From NCBI GenBank assembly GCA_021203705.1, contig JAJQAR010000028.1, forward strand, positions 1-6,966: a stretch of DNA of 6,966 nucleotides, written 5' to 3'. The stretch is from Prevotella sp. GTDB lineage: Bacteria > Bacteroidota > Bacteroidia > Bacteroidales > Bacteroidaceae. This document shows, piece by piece, positions 1 to 6,836 of the stretch (its first letter is position 1; the number at the start of each line of letters is the position of its first letter). Made by a program: the position numbers and the translations under genes. The notes under the pieces were generated by a model. That model was not told the DNA's origin and searched no databases. It worked only from the letters and a program-made list of their open reading frames with translations.

Positions 1-129
1 GTCCATACTTTCAAAATAGTATTACAAAACCTAAAACTGATTTTCTCGTCTCTCTGAAAAATATTTTTAAAAATTATCATATACAAAAAAAATTTTTTAC
101 TTTTGCGAATTAATAAGGTTTAAACAGCG
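1..129. other. AT-rich intergenic region upstream of murG
   Basis: This stretch is much richer in A and T than the genes that follow and shows no recognisable coding sequence. One + frame stays open from position 3 to a stop at 111-113, but its translation is dominated by Lys, Phe, Asn and Ile and resembles no family I know. An A8T6 tract lies at 85-98. In many Bacteroidota ftsW lies immediately before murG; no ftsW end is visible here, so either the cluster is interrupted or ftsW ends further upstream. Confidence 0.7.
74..105 (+). promoter_or_regulatory. Candidate Bacteroidota sigma-A promoter for murG
   Basis: Positions 98-105 read TACTTTTG, a full match to the Bacteroidota -7 consensus TAnnTTTG. 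At the expected spacing (20 bases upstream, 74-77) stands TTAT, only a half match to the usual -33 TTTG. An A-tract followed by a T-tract fills the spacer. Transcription would start near 110-113, giving a very short leader of about 20 bases before the murG GTG. The -7 match is seen directly; promoter function is inferred. Confidence 0.45.
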
Positions 130-1245
130 GTGGGTGAACAATTAAGAATAGTGATTAGTGGCGGTGGCACGGGTGGTCATATCTTCCCTGCCGTCTCTAT
201 TGCCAATGCGATAAAGAACCGCTTTCCCGATGCGAAAATACTATTTGTGGGTGCTCTTGGGCGCATGGAAATGCAACGGGTGCCGGCAGCAGGATATGAG
301 ATAAAAGGACTGCCGATTTGCGGTTTTGACAGGAAGAACATGCTCAAGAATGTCGTTGTGCTGTACAAAATCTGGAAAAGTCAGCGCATGGCGAGGAAAA
401 TCATTAAGGAGTTCAAGCCTATGGCGGCTGTCGGTGTCGGCGGCTATGCCAGTGGTCCTACTCTCAACACGTGTGCGAAGATGGGCATTCCATGCCTGAT
501 ACAGGAGCAGAACTCCTACGCAGGGGTAACCAACAAGTTGCTCGCTAAGAAGGCACAGCGTATCTGCGTAGCTTACGACGGTATGGAGCGGTTTTTCCCT
601 GCCGACAGGATAATGAAGACGGGAAACCCTGTAAGACAGGCGTTGCTCGACACCAAGATGACAAAAGAAGAGGCTTTGGGCAGTTTTGGACTGAAACCTG
701 AACACCGGACCATCCTCATTGTGGGGGGCAGTCTTGGTGCCCGTACCGTCAATGAGAGTGTCTTGCAGCATTTGGACTTGGTGGAGCAGTCGGGTGTCCA
801 GTTTATCTGGCAGACAGGAAAGTACTACAATGCCGCTATCATGGAGCAATTGAAAGCACACAGGGAAATACCGAATCTGAAGGTAACCGACTTTATCTCG
901 GATATGGGAGCGGCATACAAGGCGGCAGACCTCGTAATCAGTCGTGCCGGGGCAAGCAGCATTTCAGAGTTTTGCTTGATTGGCAAACCCGTAATCCTTG
1001 TTCCCTCGCCCAACGTGGCGGAAGACCACCAGACGAAGAATGCCATGGCTTTGGTGGAGAAAGACGCCGCTCTCTACGTTAAGGATGCTGATGCACCGGA
1101 ACAACTGTTGAAGTTGGCTGTGAAGACAGTAAAGGATGACAAGGCTTTGGCACGTCTTGGGGAAAACATCAAGAAACTCGCCCTGCCTGACTCTGCCGAC
1201 ATCATAGCACAGGAGGTGATAAAACTTGCCAGAAAAGGGCGTTGA
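130..1245 (+). CDS. murG: UDP-GlcNAc--undecaprenyl-pyrophosphoryl-MurNAc-pentapeptide GlcNAc transferase (MurG)
   Basis: MurG transfers GlcNAc from UDP-GlcNAc to lipid I to make lipid II, at the inner face of the cytoplasmic membrane. The 371-residue length is normal for this GT-B (GT28) enzyme. The N-terminal Rossmann domain opens with the glycine loop GGGTGGH (residues 11-17). It is followed by GVGGYASGP (102-110) and EQNSYAG (126-132), where the H of the usual HEQN is Q125. The C-terminal domain has GNPVR (165-169), GGSLGA (199-204), the SRAGASSISE segment (271-280) with the donor-site glutamate at 280, and the HQTKNA stretch near 300-305. The start is GTG at 130: an in-frame TAA lies at 121-123 with no other start between, and translation from here matches the usual MurG N-terminus. 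There is only a weak AAGG upstream. It is first in the visible operon, behind a promoter candidate. Confidence 0.97.
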   Translation: MGEQLRIVISGGGTGGHIFPAVSIANAIKNRFPDAKILFVGALGRMEMQRVPAAGYEIKGLPICGFDRKNMLKNVVVLYKIWKSQRMARKIIKEFKPMAAVGVGGYASGPTLNTCAKMGIPCLIQEQNSYAGVTNKLLAKKAQRICVAYDGMERFFPADRIMKTGNPVRQALLDTKMTKEEALGSFGLKPEHRTILIVGGSLGARTVNESVLQHLDLVEQSGVQFIWQTGKYYNAAIMEQLKAHREIPNLKVTDFISDMGAAYKAADLVISRAGASSISEFCLIGKPVILVPSPNVAEDHQTKNAMALVEKDAALYVKDADAPEQLLKLAVKTVKDDKALARLGENIKKLALPDSADIIAQEVIKLARKGR

Positions 1246-1276
1246 GATATATACTTAGAAAGCTTCGTAAGCAGAA

Positions 1277-2656
1277 ATGGAACTTAAAGACATAAAGGCT
1301 GTATATTTTATCGGAATTGGCGGTATCGGCATGAGTGCCATAGCACGCTATTTCCTGCATCGGGGTGTTGTCGTGGCTGGATATGACAGAACTCCGTCAA
1401 CTCTCACTGAACAGTTGGAGAAAGAGGGAATGTTGATACACTACGAGGAGAACGTGGACGAGATACCATATATGTGCCGCAAACCGGAGGCGGTGCTTGT
1501 CGTCTATACGCCGGCAGTGCCCTCTGACCATCAGGAACTGGTGTTTTTCAGGGATAACGGCTTTGACGTGGAGAAGCGGGCGCAAGTGCTTGGAATGCTG
1601 ACACGTACTCACAAGGGGCTGTGTGTTGCCGGTACGCACGGAAAGACTACTACTTCCACCATGTGTGCGCATATAATGCACCAAAGCAGTATCGACTGCA
1701 ATGCATTCCTTGGTGGTATATCAAAGAACTATGACTCCAACTATATATTGAGCAAGGAGAGTGATTTCGTGGTCATTGAGGCGGATGAGTTTGACCGTAG
1801 TTTCCACTGGCTGAGACCGTGGATGAGCGTTATCACAGCCACCGACCCTGACCATTTGGATATTTACGGAACAAAAGAGGCTTATCTTGAAGGTTTCCGC
1901 CACTATACCACTCTTATCCAACCAGGCGGTGCACTGATTATCCATAAGGGACTGGAGATGCAACCTGCCGTGCAGGAGGGTGTGAGAATATATGAGTACA
2001 GTAGGGATTCGGGCGATTTCCATGCGGAGAACATTAAAATCGGAAATGGCGAGATTTCGTTTGATTTTATCTCGCCCATTGAGTGCGTGAGAAACGTGCA
2101 GCTCGGACAACCGCTCTCGATAAATATCGACAACGGTATCGCGGCGATGGCTATGGCGCAGCTTAACGGCTGTTCGGCGGAGGAGCTGAGATATGGAATG
2201 GGGACTTTCAAAGGTGTTGACAGACGGTTTGACTTTAAGATAAAGACCGACAACATGGCTTTCTTGAGTGATTATGCGCACCACCCTGAGGAGATACGGC
2301 AGAGTGCTAAGAGTATCAGAGAACTGTATCACGACAGACGGCTCACCGTAATCTTCCAGCCGCATCTCTATACCCGCACAAGGGATTTCTATAAGGACTT
2401 TGCGGAGAGCCTCAGCCTTTTTGATGAGGTGGTGCTGTGCGATATCTACCCTGCACGTGAGGAGCCGATACCTGGTGTAACGTCGCAACTTATCTACGAT
2501 AACCTGAAAGAAGGCGTGGAGAAGAAGATGATACATTTGGACGAGGTCATTGACTTTGTGAAGGCTAATCAGTTTGAGGTGCTGGTGGTATTGGGTGCCG
2601 GCGACCTTGACAACTATGTGCCACAGATAGAGAAAATATTAAAAAACAGGATATAA
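1277..2656 (+). CDS. murC: UDP-N-acetylmuramate--L-alanine ligase (MurC)
   Basis: MurC is the cytoplasmic ATP-dependent ligase that joins L-alanine to UDP-MurNAc, the first step of the stem peptide. The three Mur ligase domains are all present in 459 residues. The N-terminal UDP-binding domain has GIGGIGMS (13-20). The central ATPase domain has the P-loop GTHGKTTT (119-126), EADEFDRSF (168-176) and TDPDHLD (189-195). The C-terminal domain has GVDRRFDF (313-320), DYAHHPEEI (332-340), FQPHLYTRT (360-368) and DIYPAREEPIPG (389-400). The usual HN of the HNxxNA motif reads I282-N283, with N286-G287 following; this may be a lineage feature. The gene starts 31 bases after murG with an ATG and no clear Shine-Dalgarno, and ends 2 bases before ftsQ. 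The tight spacing suggests co-transcription and perhaps coupled translation with ftsQ. Confidence 0.97.
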   Translation: MELKDIKAVYFIGIGGIGMSAIARYFLHRGVVVAGYDRTPSTLTEQLEKEGMLIHYEENVDEIPYMCRKPEAVLVVYTPAVPSDHQELVFFRDNGFDVEKRAQVLGMLTRTHKGLCVAGTHGKTTTSTMCAHIMHQSSIDCNAFLGGISKNYDSNYILSKESDFVVIEADEFDRSFHWLRPWMSVITATDPDHLDIYGTKEAYLEGFRHYTTLIQPGGALIIHKGLEMQPAVQEGVRIYEYSRDSGDFHAENIKIGNGEISFDFISPIECVRNVQLGQPLSINIDNGIAAMAMAQLNGCSAEELRYGMGTFKGVDRRFDFKIKTDNMAFLSDYAHHPEEIRQSAKSIRELYHDRRLTVIFQPHLYTRTRDFYKDFAESLSLFDEVVLCDIYPAREEPIPGVTSQLIYDNLKEGVEKKMIHLDEVIDFVKANQFEVLVVLGAGDLDNYVPQIEKILKNRI

Positions 2657-2658
2657 GT

Positions 2659-3459
2659 ATGCGACTGAGAGTAAAGAGGACATTGCTGACATTGCTCACC
2701 ATAGTGTTCTGTGCCTATCTGGTATTGGCGATGACATCTTTCAACAAGCCGAAGGATATGTACCCGATATGTACCAAGGTGTCGATAAACATTGAGGACG
2801 AGAGTACAAACGGCTTTCTCAGTGCCGATGAGATAAAACGCATTTTGGAGCGGGCAAAACTGTATCCTTTCAAACAGAAGATGTCGGGCATTAACCCGCG
2901 TGACATCGAGGACCTGCTTAAAAACAGTCCTTTTGTCAGTACCGCACAGTGCTACAAGACTACCGACGGGTGCGTGAACATTAACATCACGCAGAGGCTT
3001 CCGATAATAAGGATAAAAAACGACAAGGGGGCTGACTATTATGTGGATGACCATGGGGGCGTGATGCCCAACTCGAAATATGTGTCTGACCTTATCATCG
3101 CAACGGGTAATATCAGTGAGACGTTCGCCCGCAATTATCTTTCCAATCTCGCCATTGCGGTGATGGCTGATGAGTTCTGGAGTAATCAGATAGTGCAGAT
3201 CAACGTGCTGCCCAACCTCGGTATAGAACTCATACCCAGGGTAGGTGAGCATATAGTATATCTTGGAAAACTGCCGCAAACTAAATTCGTCAACAAGCGT
3301 AAGGAGTTGATAGGCAGTTTTGTCGATGACAAGCTCGACAAATTGGAGAAGTTCTATAGATATGGTCTGAGTGAGGCTGGCTGGAATAAATACTCGTATA
3401 TCAATATCGAGTTTGACAACCAGATAATATGCAAGAGAAGGCATTATATTAAGAAATAA
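2659..3459 (+). CDS. ftsQ: Cell division protein FtsQ (DivIB/FtsQ family)
   Basis: FtsQ is a single-pass inner membrane protein whose periplasmic part recruits late divisome proteins (FtsB/FtsL, and through them FtsW/FtsI). The 266-residue product has a very short basic cytoplasmic tail (residues 1-7), one membrane segment (about 8-25), then a POTRA-like domain (about 39-118) ending in the typical TQRLPIIRI strand (111-119). A beta-rich domain follows to about residue 255. FtsQ proteins diverge quickly, so the call rests on this topology, the POTRA pattern and the position between murC and ftsA. Cys98 and Cys105 flank the predicted turn of a POTRA beta-hairpin. The ATG is 2 bases after the murC stop; AGGA at 2648-2651 is a weak ribosome site. 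A long reverse-strand open frame covers this whole gene but looks like a shadow. Confidence 0.9.
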   Translation: MRLRVKRTLLTLLTIVFCAYLVLAMTSFNKPKDMYPICTKVSINIEDESTNGFLSADEIKRILERAKLYPFKQKMSGINPRDIEDLLKNSPFVSTAQCYKTTDGCVNINITQRLPIIRIKNDKGADYYVDDHGGVMPNSKYVSDLIIATGNISETFARNYLSNLAIAVMADEFWSNQIVQINVLPNLGIELIPRVGEHIVYLGKLPQTKFVNKRKELIGSFVDDKLDKLEKFYRYGLSEAGWNKYSYINIEFDNQIICKRRHYIKK

Positions 3460-3471
3460 ATAAAACAAAAT

Positions 3472-3478
3472 AAAGGAG
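3472..3478 (+). promoter_or_regulatory. Strong Shine-Dalgarno site for ftsA
   Basis: The sequence AAAGGAG lies 5 bases before the ftsA ATG at 3484. It is the only near-perfect Shine-Dalgarno match before any gene start in this window; the other starts have weak or A-rich leaders, as is normal in Bacteroidota, which rely little on this pairing. It supports the chosen start. Whether it raises FtsA translation is not shown by the sequence. Confidence 0.7.
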
Positions 3479-3483
3479 TACGT

Positions 3484-4923
3484 ATGGCAGCAAAGGAATT
3501 TATAGTGGCGATAGAGCTCGGCTCATCGAAGGTTACGGGTGTTGCGGGGCGTAAAAACGCCGATGGCAGCATCTCCATTCTTGCCGTAGCGAAGGAAGAC
3601 TCCTCGTCTTTCATACGCAAGGGAACTGTCTATAAGGTAACGCAGACGGTAAAATGCATTTCTGACATCGTGGCGAAACTAAAAGCGAAGCTGAAACAGG
3701 ATATCGCACAGGTCTACGTGGGTATCGGCGGACAGTCTATTCATAGTGTTAACAACAACATTGTGGAGACTTTCTATGAGTCCACAAGTGTGACCTCACA
3801 GATGGTCAACAGGATGATGGATCGCAACAGAAGTGCTGTTTATCCCGACCAGAGTATTATCAACTCAGTGCCGCAGGAATATCTTGTAAACAACAGTCTT
3901 GAACTTGACCCAGAAGGCATCCTGTGCCAGAAATTAGAGGGTAATTTCCTCAATATCCTGTGCCGTGATAAGTTTTACACCACTTTCCACTCGTGTTTCA
4001 AGGAGGCTAAGGTGCCTATCGCGGAGACTTACCTCTCACCGTTGGCTCTCGCCGACAGTATATTGACTGACAACGAGAAAAATTCGGGTTGTGTTTTGGT
4101 TGACCTCGGTGCCGGCACTACCACTGTTGCCGTTTATTACAAGAATATTCTCCGTCATCTTGCTGTAATACCATTGGGAGGAAACAACATCACCAAGGAT
4201 ATAGCCTCGCTGAAGATCAGTGAGGACAAGGCGGAGGAGATGAAACTCAAATATGGCAATGCCTTTACTGATGAGAAAGAGATTGACGAGAAGTTGTCTT
4301 ATCCTATTGATTTGGAACGTGATGTCAAGAGTACGGAGTTCATCAGGATTGTAGAGGGACGTTTGCAGGAGATAATAGAAAACGTGCGTTATCAGATACC
4401 GAATGAATATATTGACAAACTGCTTGGTGGTATTATTCTCACAGGTGGGGGCTCCAATATGAAGAATATCGAGAAGGCGTTCCGCAATTTTATGGATATC
4501 GACAAGAAAACGTCTATTTCCAAGAAAAATTCTGCTGACAATGATACCTCTATCTACAAGGTGCGTGTCGCTGATTTCGTTACTCAGAAGATAGTCTCAA
4601 AAGATAGTGACATCAATGCGCACGATGGTACGATGAACACTGTGCTTGGCATTCTTGCCAAGGCTGATATGAATTGTGCCGGCTCCGAAGTGCCTGAACA
4701 GCAGGATATCTTTGATGGCAATGTTACTCCCGTAAAGCCAGCCGAGGAAACACCACAGCAGCAGGATACTCCACGACAGGAACTCAAACCTGGTGTTGTG
4801 CCGCCTCCTGTTGAGCCTAAGAAGGAGGAAGAAACGCCTGAAAAGAATAATAAACAAAGCGTGGGTTCTTCTTTTAAGAAATTGAAGAAGTTCCTCAACG
4901 GTCTGATAAAGGAGGAAGATTGA
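3484..4923 (+). CDS. ftsA: Cell division protein FtsA, with long C-terminal linker
   Basis: FtsA is the actin-like ATPase that anchors FtsZ filaments to the inner membrane and recruits later division proteins. The actin-fold motifs are present: phosphate 1 AIELGSSKV (9-17), phosphate 2 VDLGAGTTT (206-214) and adenosine motif ILTGGGSNM (318-326). The 1C subdomain typical of FtsA lies at about 84-165, including YVGIGGQSIHSV (78-89). The core ends near residue 396. A linker rich in Pro, Glu and Gln (about 397-460) follows, then a basic amphipathic helix (462-479, with F464, L467, F470, L471, L474 and I475 on the hydrophobic side), the expected membrane-targeting sequence. At 479 residues the protein is longer than the E. 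coli homologue (about 420), nearly all of it due to the linker. It starts 24 bases after ftsQ behind a strong Shine-Dalgarno site and is followed by ftsZ. Confidence 0.96.
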   Translation: MAAKEFIVAIELGSSKVTGVAGRKNADGSISILAVAKEDSSSFIRKGTVYKVTQTVKCISDIVAKLKAKLKQDIAQVYVGIGGQSIHSVNNNIVETFYESTSVTSQMVNRMMDRNRSAVYPDQSIINSVPQEYLVNNSLELDPEGILCQKLEGNFLNILCRDKFYTTFHSCFKEAKVPIAETYLSPLALADSILTDNEKNSGCVLVDLGAGTTTVAVYYKNILRHLAVIPLGGNNITKDIASLKISEDKAEEMKLKYGNAFTDEKEIDEKLSYPIDLERDVKSTEFIRIVEGRLQEIIENVRYQIPNEYIDKLLGGIILTGGGSNMKNIEKAFRNFMDIDKKTSISKKNSADNDTSIYKVRVADFVTQKIVSKDSDINAHDGTMNTVLGILAKADMNCAGSEVPEQQDIFDGNVTPVKPAEETPQQQDTPRQELKPGVVPPPVEPKKEEETPEKNNKQSVGSSFKKLKKFLNGLIKEED

Positions 4924-4948
4924 CTTTTCCGTTAATAGCTATGATTTG
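4920..4948 (+). promoter_or_regulatory. Weak candidate promoter before ftsZ
   Basis: The 49-base gap before ftsZ is the longest inside the operon. It holds TATGATTTG (4940-4948), which resembles TAnnTTTG but has one base too many between TA and TTTG. A TTGAC at 4920-4924 overlaps the ftsA stop, about 17 bases upstream. Separate promoters for ftsZ are common in bacteria, but neither element here is a proper match, so this is only a pointer. Confidence 0.15.
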
Positions 4949-4972
4949 TCGAATAAATAAAAAGAAACAGAT

Positions 4973-6355
4973 ATGAGCGACAATTTTAGAACATTGAATT
5001 TTGGTGAGCCGGAGGACTCCCAAAATATACAAGATAATAAAAGTGGTATGACACATAGGAACATCGATTTCGGAGACCCTGAAAAACCAAAAAGTATCAT
5101 AAAGGTTATCGGTGTTGGCGGCGGCGGCGGCAATGCCGTCAACCACATGTACAATGAGGGTATTCACGATGTCTCGTTTGTGGTGTGCAATCTCGACCAA
5201 CAGGCTCTTAACGACTCTCCCGTGCCAGTACATCTCCTGCTCGGCAAGGAAGGGCTCGGCGCTGGTAACGTTCCGGAAAGGGCGCGTAAGGCTGCCGAGG
5301 AAAGTATCGACCGTATCCGAGAAATGCTCAACGATGGCACGAAGATGGCGTTCATCACCGCCGGCATGGGTGGTGGCACCGGCACCGGTGCTGCTCCAGT
5401 CATTGCGCAGGTGTCTAAGGATATGGGTATCCTCACAGTCGGTATCGTTACCATTCCGTTCCGTTTTGAGGGCAGGAAGAAAATCGACCAGGCGCTTGAT
5501 GGCGTGGAGGAGATTGCGAAACATGTTGACGCTTTGCTTGTTATCAATAATGAGCGACTTCGTGAGATATGCTCTAATATGACGTTGATGGAGGCTTTCG
5601 ACAAGGCGGATGATACTCTGTGCGTAGCCGCCAAGAGTATCGCGGAGATAATAACGGTACATGGGCGCATAAACCTTGACTTCAACGATGTGCAGACAGT
5701 TCTCAAAAATGGTGGCGTGGCTATTATGAGTACCGGCTATGGCGAGGGTAAAGAGCGTGTACAGAAGGCTATAAATAATGCCCTGGATTCGCCTCTTCTC
5801 AACAACAATGATATATTCTCCTCAAAGAAAATACTTCTCAACCTTTCTTTCAGTAGTGGGGATGGCAACAAGGGCGGCCTCATGGTAGAGGAAATGGACT
5901 ATATCACGGATTTTACTGATAAGTTGGCAGAGGACTTCGAGACTAAATGGGGTGTCGCCTTTGACCCTGACTTGGGCGACAAGGTGAAGGTTACTATCCT
6001 TGCCACCGGTTTTGGTATCGGCAACATTGTCAATACCAACGGTCATGTGAGCAAGTTCACACGTGAGGAGATAGAGGAAATGCAGAGCAAGGCGGCGGCT
6101 GACGAGGAGAGGGCGGAAAGACGCAGACGTTATTATGGGCTAAGCGAGAAACCTAAGAACTATCGCCGTCCGAATACTTATCTCTTCCGTATGGAAGACC
6201 TCGACAACGATGATGTTATCTCTGCTGTTGAGGCAACTCCTACTTATAAACGTACCAGTATTGAGAAAGAGGAAATTCTCAATAGGGCTAAGGGAAGAAC
6301 GAAGAAAGAGGAAAGTGAAAAATCTAATATAACTGGAACTATTAAATTCGGATAA
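4973..6355 (+). CDS. ftsZ: Cell division protein FtsZ
   Basis: FtsZ is the tubulin-like GTPase that polymerises into the cytoplasmic Z-ring. The core holds the GTP loop GVGGGGGNAVNHM (47-59), the tubulin signature GMGGGTGTGAAPV (131-143), the switch-like IPFRFEGRKK (161-170) and the T7 loop NLDFNDV (234-240), whose D236 and D239 complete the GTPase site of the neighbouring subunit. TILATGFG (341-348) closes the core. The 460-residue length exceeds E. coli FtsZ (383) because of a roughly 40-residue N-terminal extension and a charged tail of about 105 residues. The tail contains ATPTYKR (421-427), which resembles the C-terminal peptide that binds FtsA, but 33 more residues follow and end in TIKFG. 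An in-frame stop at 4958-4960 makes ATG 4973 the first possible start; the leader is A-rich without a Shine-Dalgarno. Confidence 0.98.
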   Translation: MSDNFRTLNFGEPEDSQNIQDNKSGMTHRNIDFGDPEKPKSIIKVIGVGGGGGNAVNHMYNEGIHDVSFVVCNLDQQALNDSPVPVHLLLGKEGLGAGNVPERARKAAEESIDRIREMLNDGTKMAFITAGMGGGTGTGAAPVIAQVSKDMGILTVGIVTIPFRFEGRKKIDQALDGVEEIAKHVDALLVINNERLREICSNMTLMEAFDKADDTLCVAAKSIAEIITVHGRINLDFNDVQTVLKNGGVAIMSTGYGEGKERVQKAINNALDSPLLNNNDIFSSKKILLNLSFSSGDGNKGGLMVEEMDYITDFTDKLAEDFETKWGVAFDPDLGDKVKVTILATGFGIGNIVNTNGHVSKFTREEIEEMQSKAAADEERAERRRRYYGLSEKPKNYRRPNTYLFRMEDLDNDDVISAVEATPTYKRTSIEKEEILNRAKGRTKKEESEKSNITGTIKFG

Positions 6356-6361
6356 TATATT

Positions 6362-6811
6362 ATGGCACTATTTGAACAGGTAAGTAATGATATTAAGGAG
6401 GCGATGAAGGCTCGTGATAAGGTACGCCTTGAGACTCTTCGCAACATAAAGAAAGTTTTTCTTGAGGCTAAGACAGCCCCGGGAGCTAATGATACACTTG
6501 AGGATGCTGCGGCTCTGAAACTGCTGTCTAAGTTGGCAAAGCAGGGAAAGGAATCAGCGGCTACATTCGCACAACAGAACAGGCAGGATCTTGCTGAAGC
6601 TGAACTGGCACAGGTTGCTGTTATTGAGACTTATCTTCCGAAGCCGATGACCGACGAGGAGATAGAGGTTGCGGTGAAGGCTATAATAGCAAAGACTGGT
6701 GCGGCAAGTATGAAGGACATGGGTAAGGTGATGGGATTAGCCTCCAAGCAGATGGCAGGTAAGGCAGATGGCGGTAAGATCTCTGTCATTGTAAAACGTT
6801 TGTTGGCGTAA
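6362..6811 (+). CDS. yqeY: GatB/YqeY domain protein
   Basis: This is a stand-alone 149-residue protein of the YqeY family, related to the C-terminal helical domain of GatB, the tRNA-dependent amidotransferase subunit. It is probably cytoplasmic; no signal or membrane segment is seen. Family hallmarks are the N-terminal helix pattern DIKEAMKARDKVRLETLRNIK (10-30), RQDLAEAELAQ followed by IETYLP (74-93), and the C-terminal DMGKVMG with the DGGKISVIVKRLL end (119-148). The function of stand-alone YqeY is not well established; a tRNA-related role is only suggested by the GatB relation. It lies 6 bases after ftsZ with no Shine-Dalgarno, so it is almost certainly co-transcribed with it, an arrangement familiar in Bacteroidota. 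It is the last gene of the visible operon. Confidence 0.93.
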   Translation: MALFEQVSNDIKEAMKARDKVRLETLRNIKKVFLEAKTAPGANDTLEDAAALKLLSKLAKQGKESAATFAQQNRQDLAEAELAQVAVIETYLPKPMTDEEIEVAVKAIIAKTGAASMKDMGKVMGLASKQMAGKADGGKISVIVKRLLA

Positions 6812-6836
6812 GTTCAGATAGTTTGTGTAATGAAAC

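Noticed and set aside
5..60. Possible terminator-like hairpins at 5-22 and 41-60
   Set aside because: Stems are 5 base pairs, mostly A-T, with long loops, which is expected by chance in such AT-rich DNA.
241..861. 206-codon reverse-strand open frame inside murG
   Set aside because: Same reason: it is antisense to a clear MurG, and no motif or separate start signal is seen.
1254..1272. Small hairpin (GCTT-CGT-AAGC) between murG and murC
   Set aside because: The stem is only 4 base pairs with a competing 4-pair alternative, too weak to call an attenuator or ribosome-site control.
1721..2536. 271-codon reverse-strand open frame inside murC
   Set aside because: It lies wholly antisense to conserved MurC motifs and its product, rich in Arg, His and Leu, resembles nothing known.
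2614..3468. 284-codon reverse-strand open frame covering all of ftsQ
   Set aside because: The + strand frame encodes a protein with the FtsQ topology in the expected operon place. The reverse translation has no recognisable domain and looks like a codon-bias shadow.
5112..5582. 156-codon + strand frame overlapping ftsZ in another phase
   Set aside because: Its Arg/Ser/Pro/Val-rich translation arises from the glycine and alanine codons of the FtsZ core read out of frame.
4895..5662. 255-codon reverse-strand open frame over the start of ftsZ
   Set aside because: It is antisense to the highly conserved FtsZ GTPase core, and no family is recognisable in its translation.
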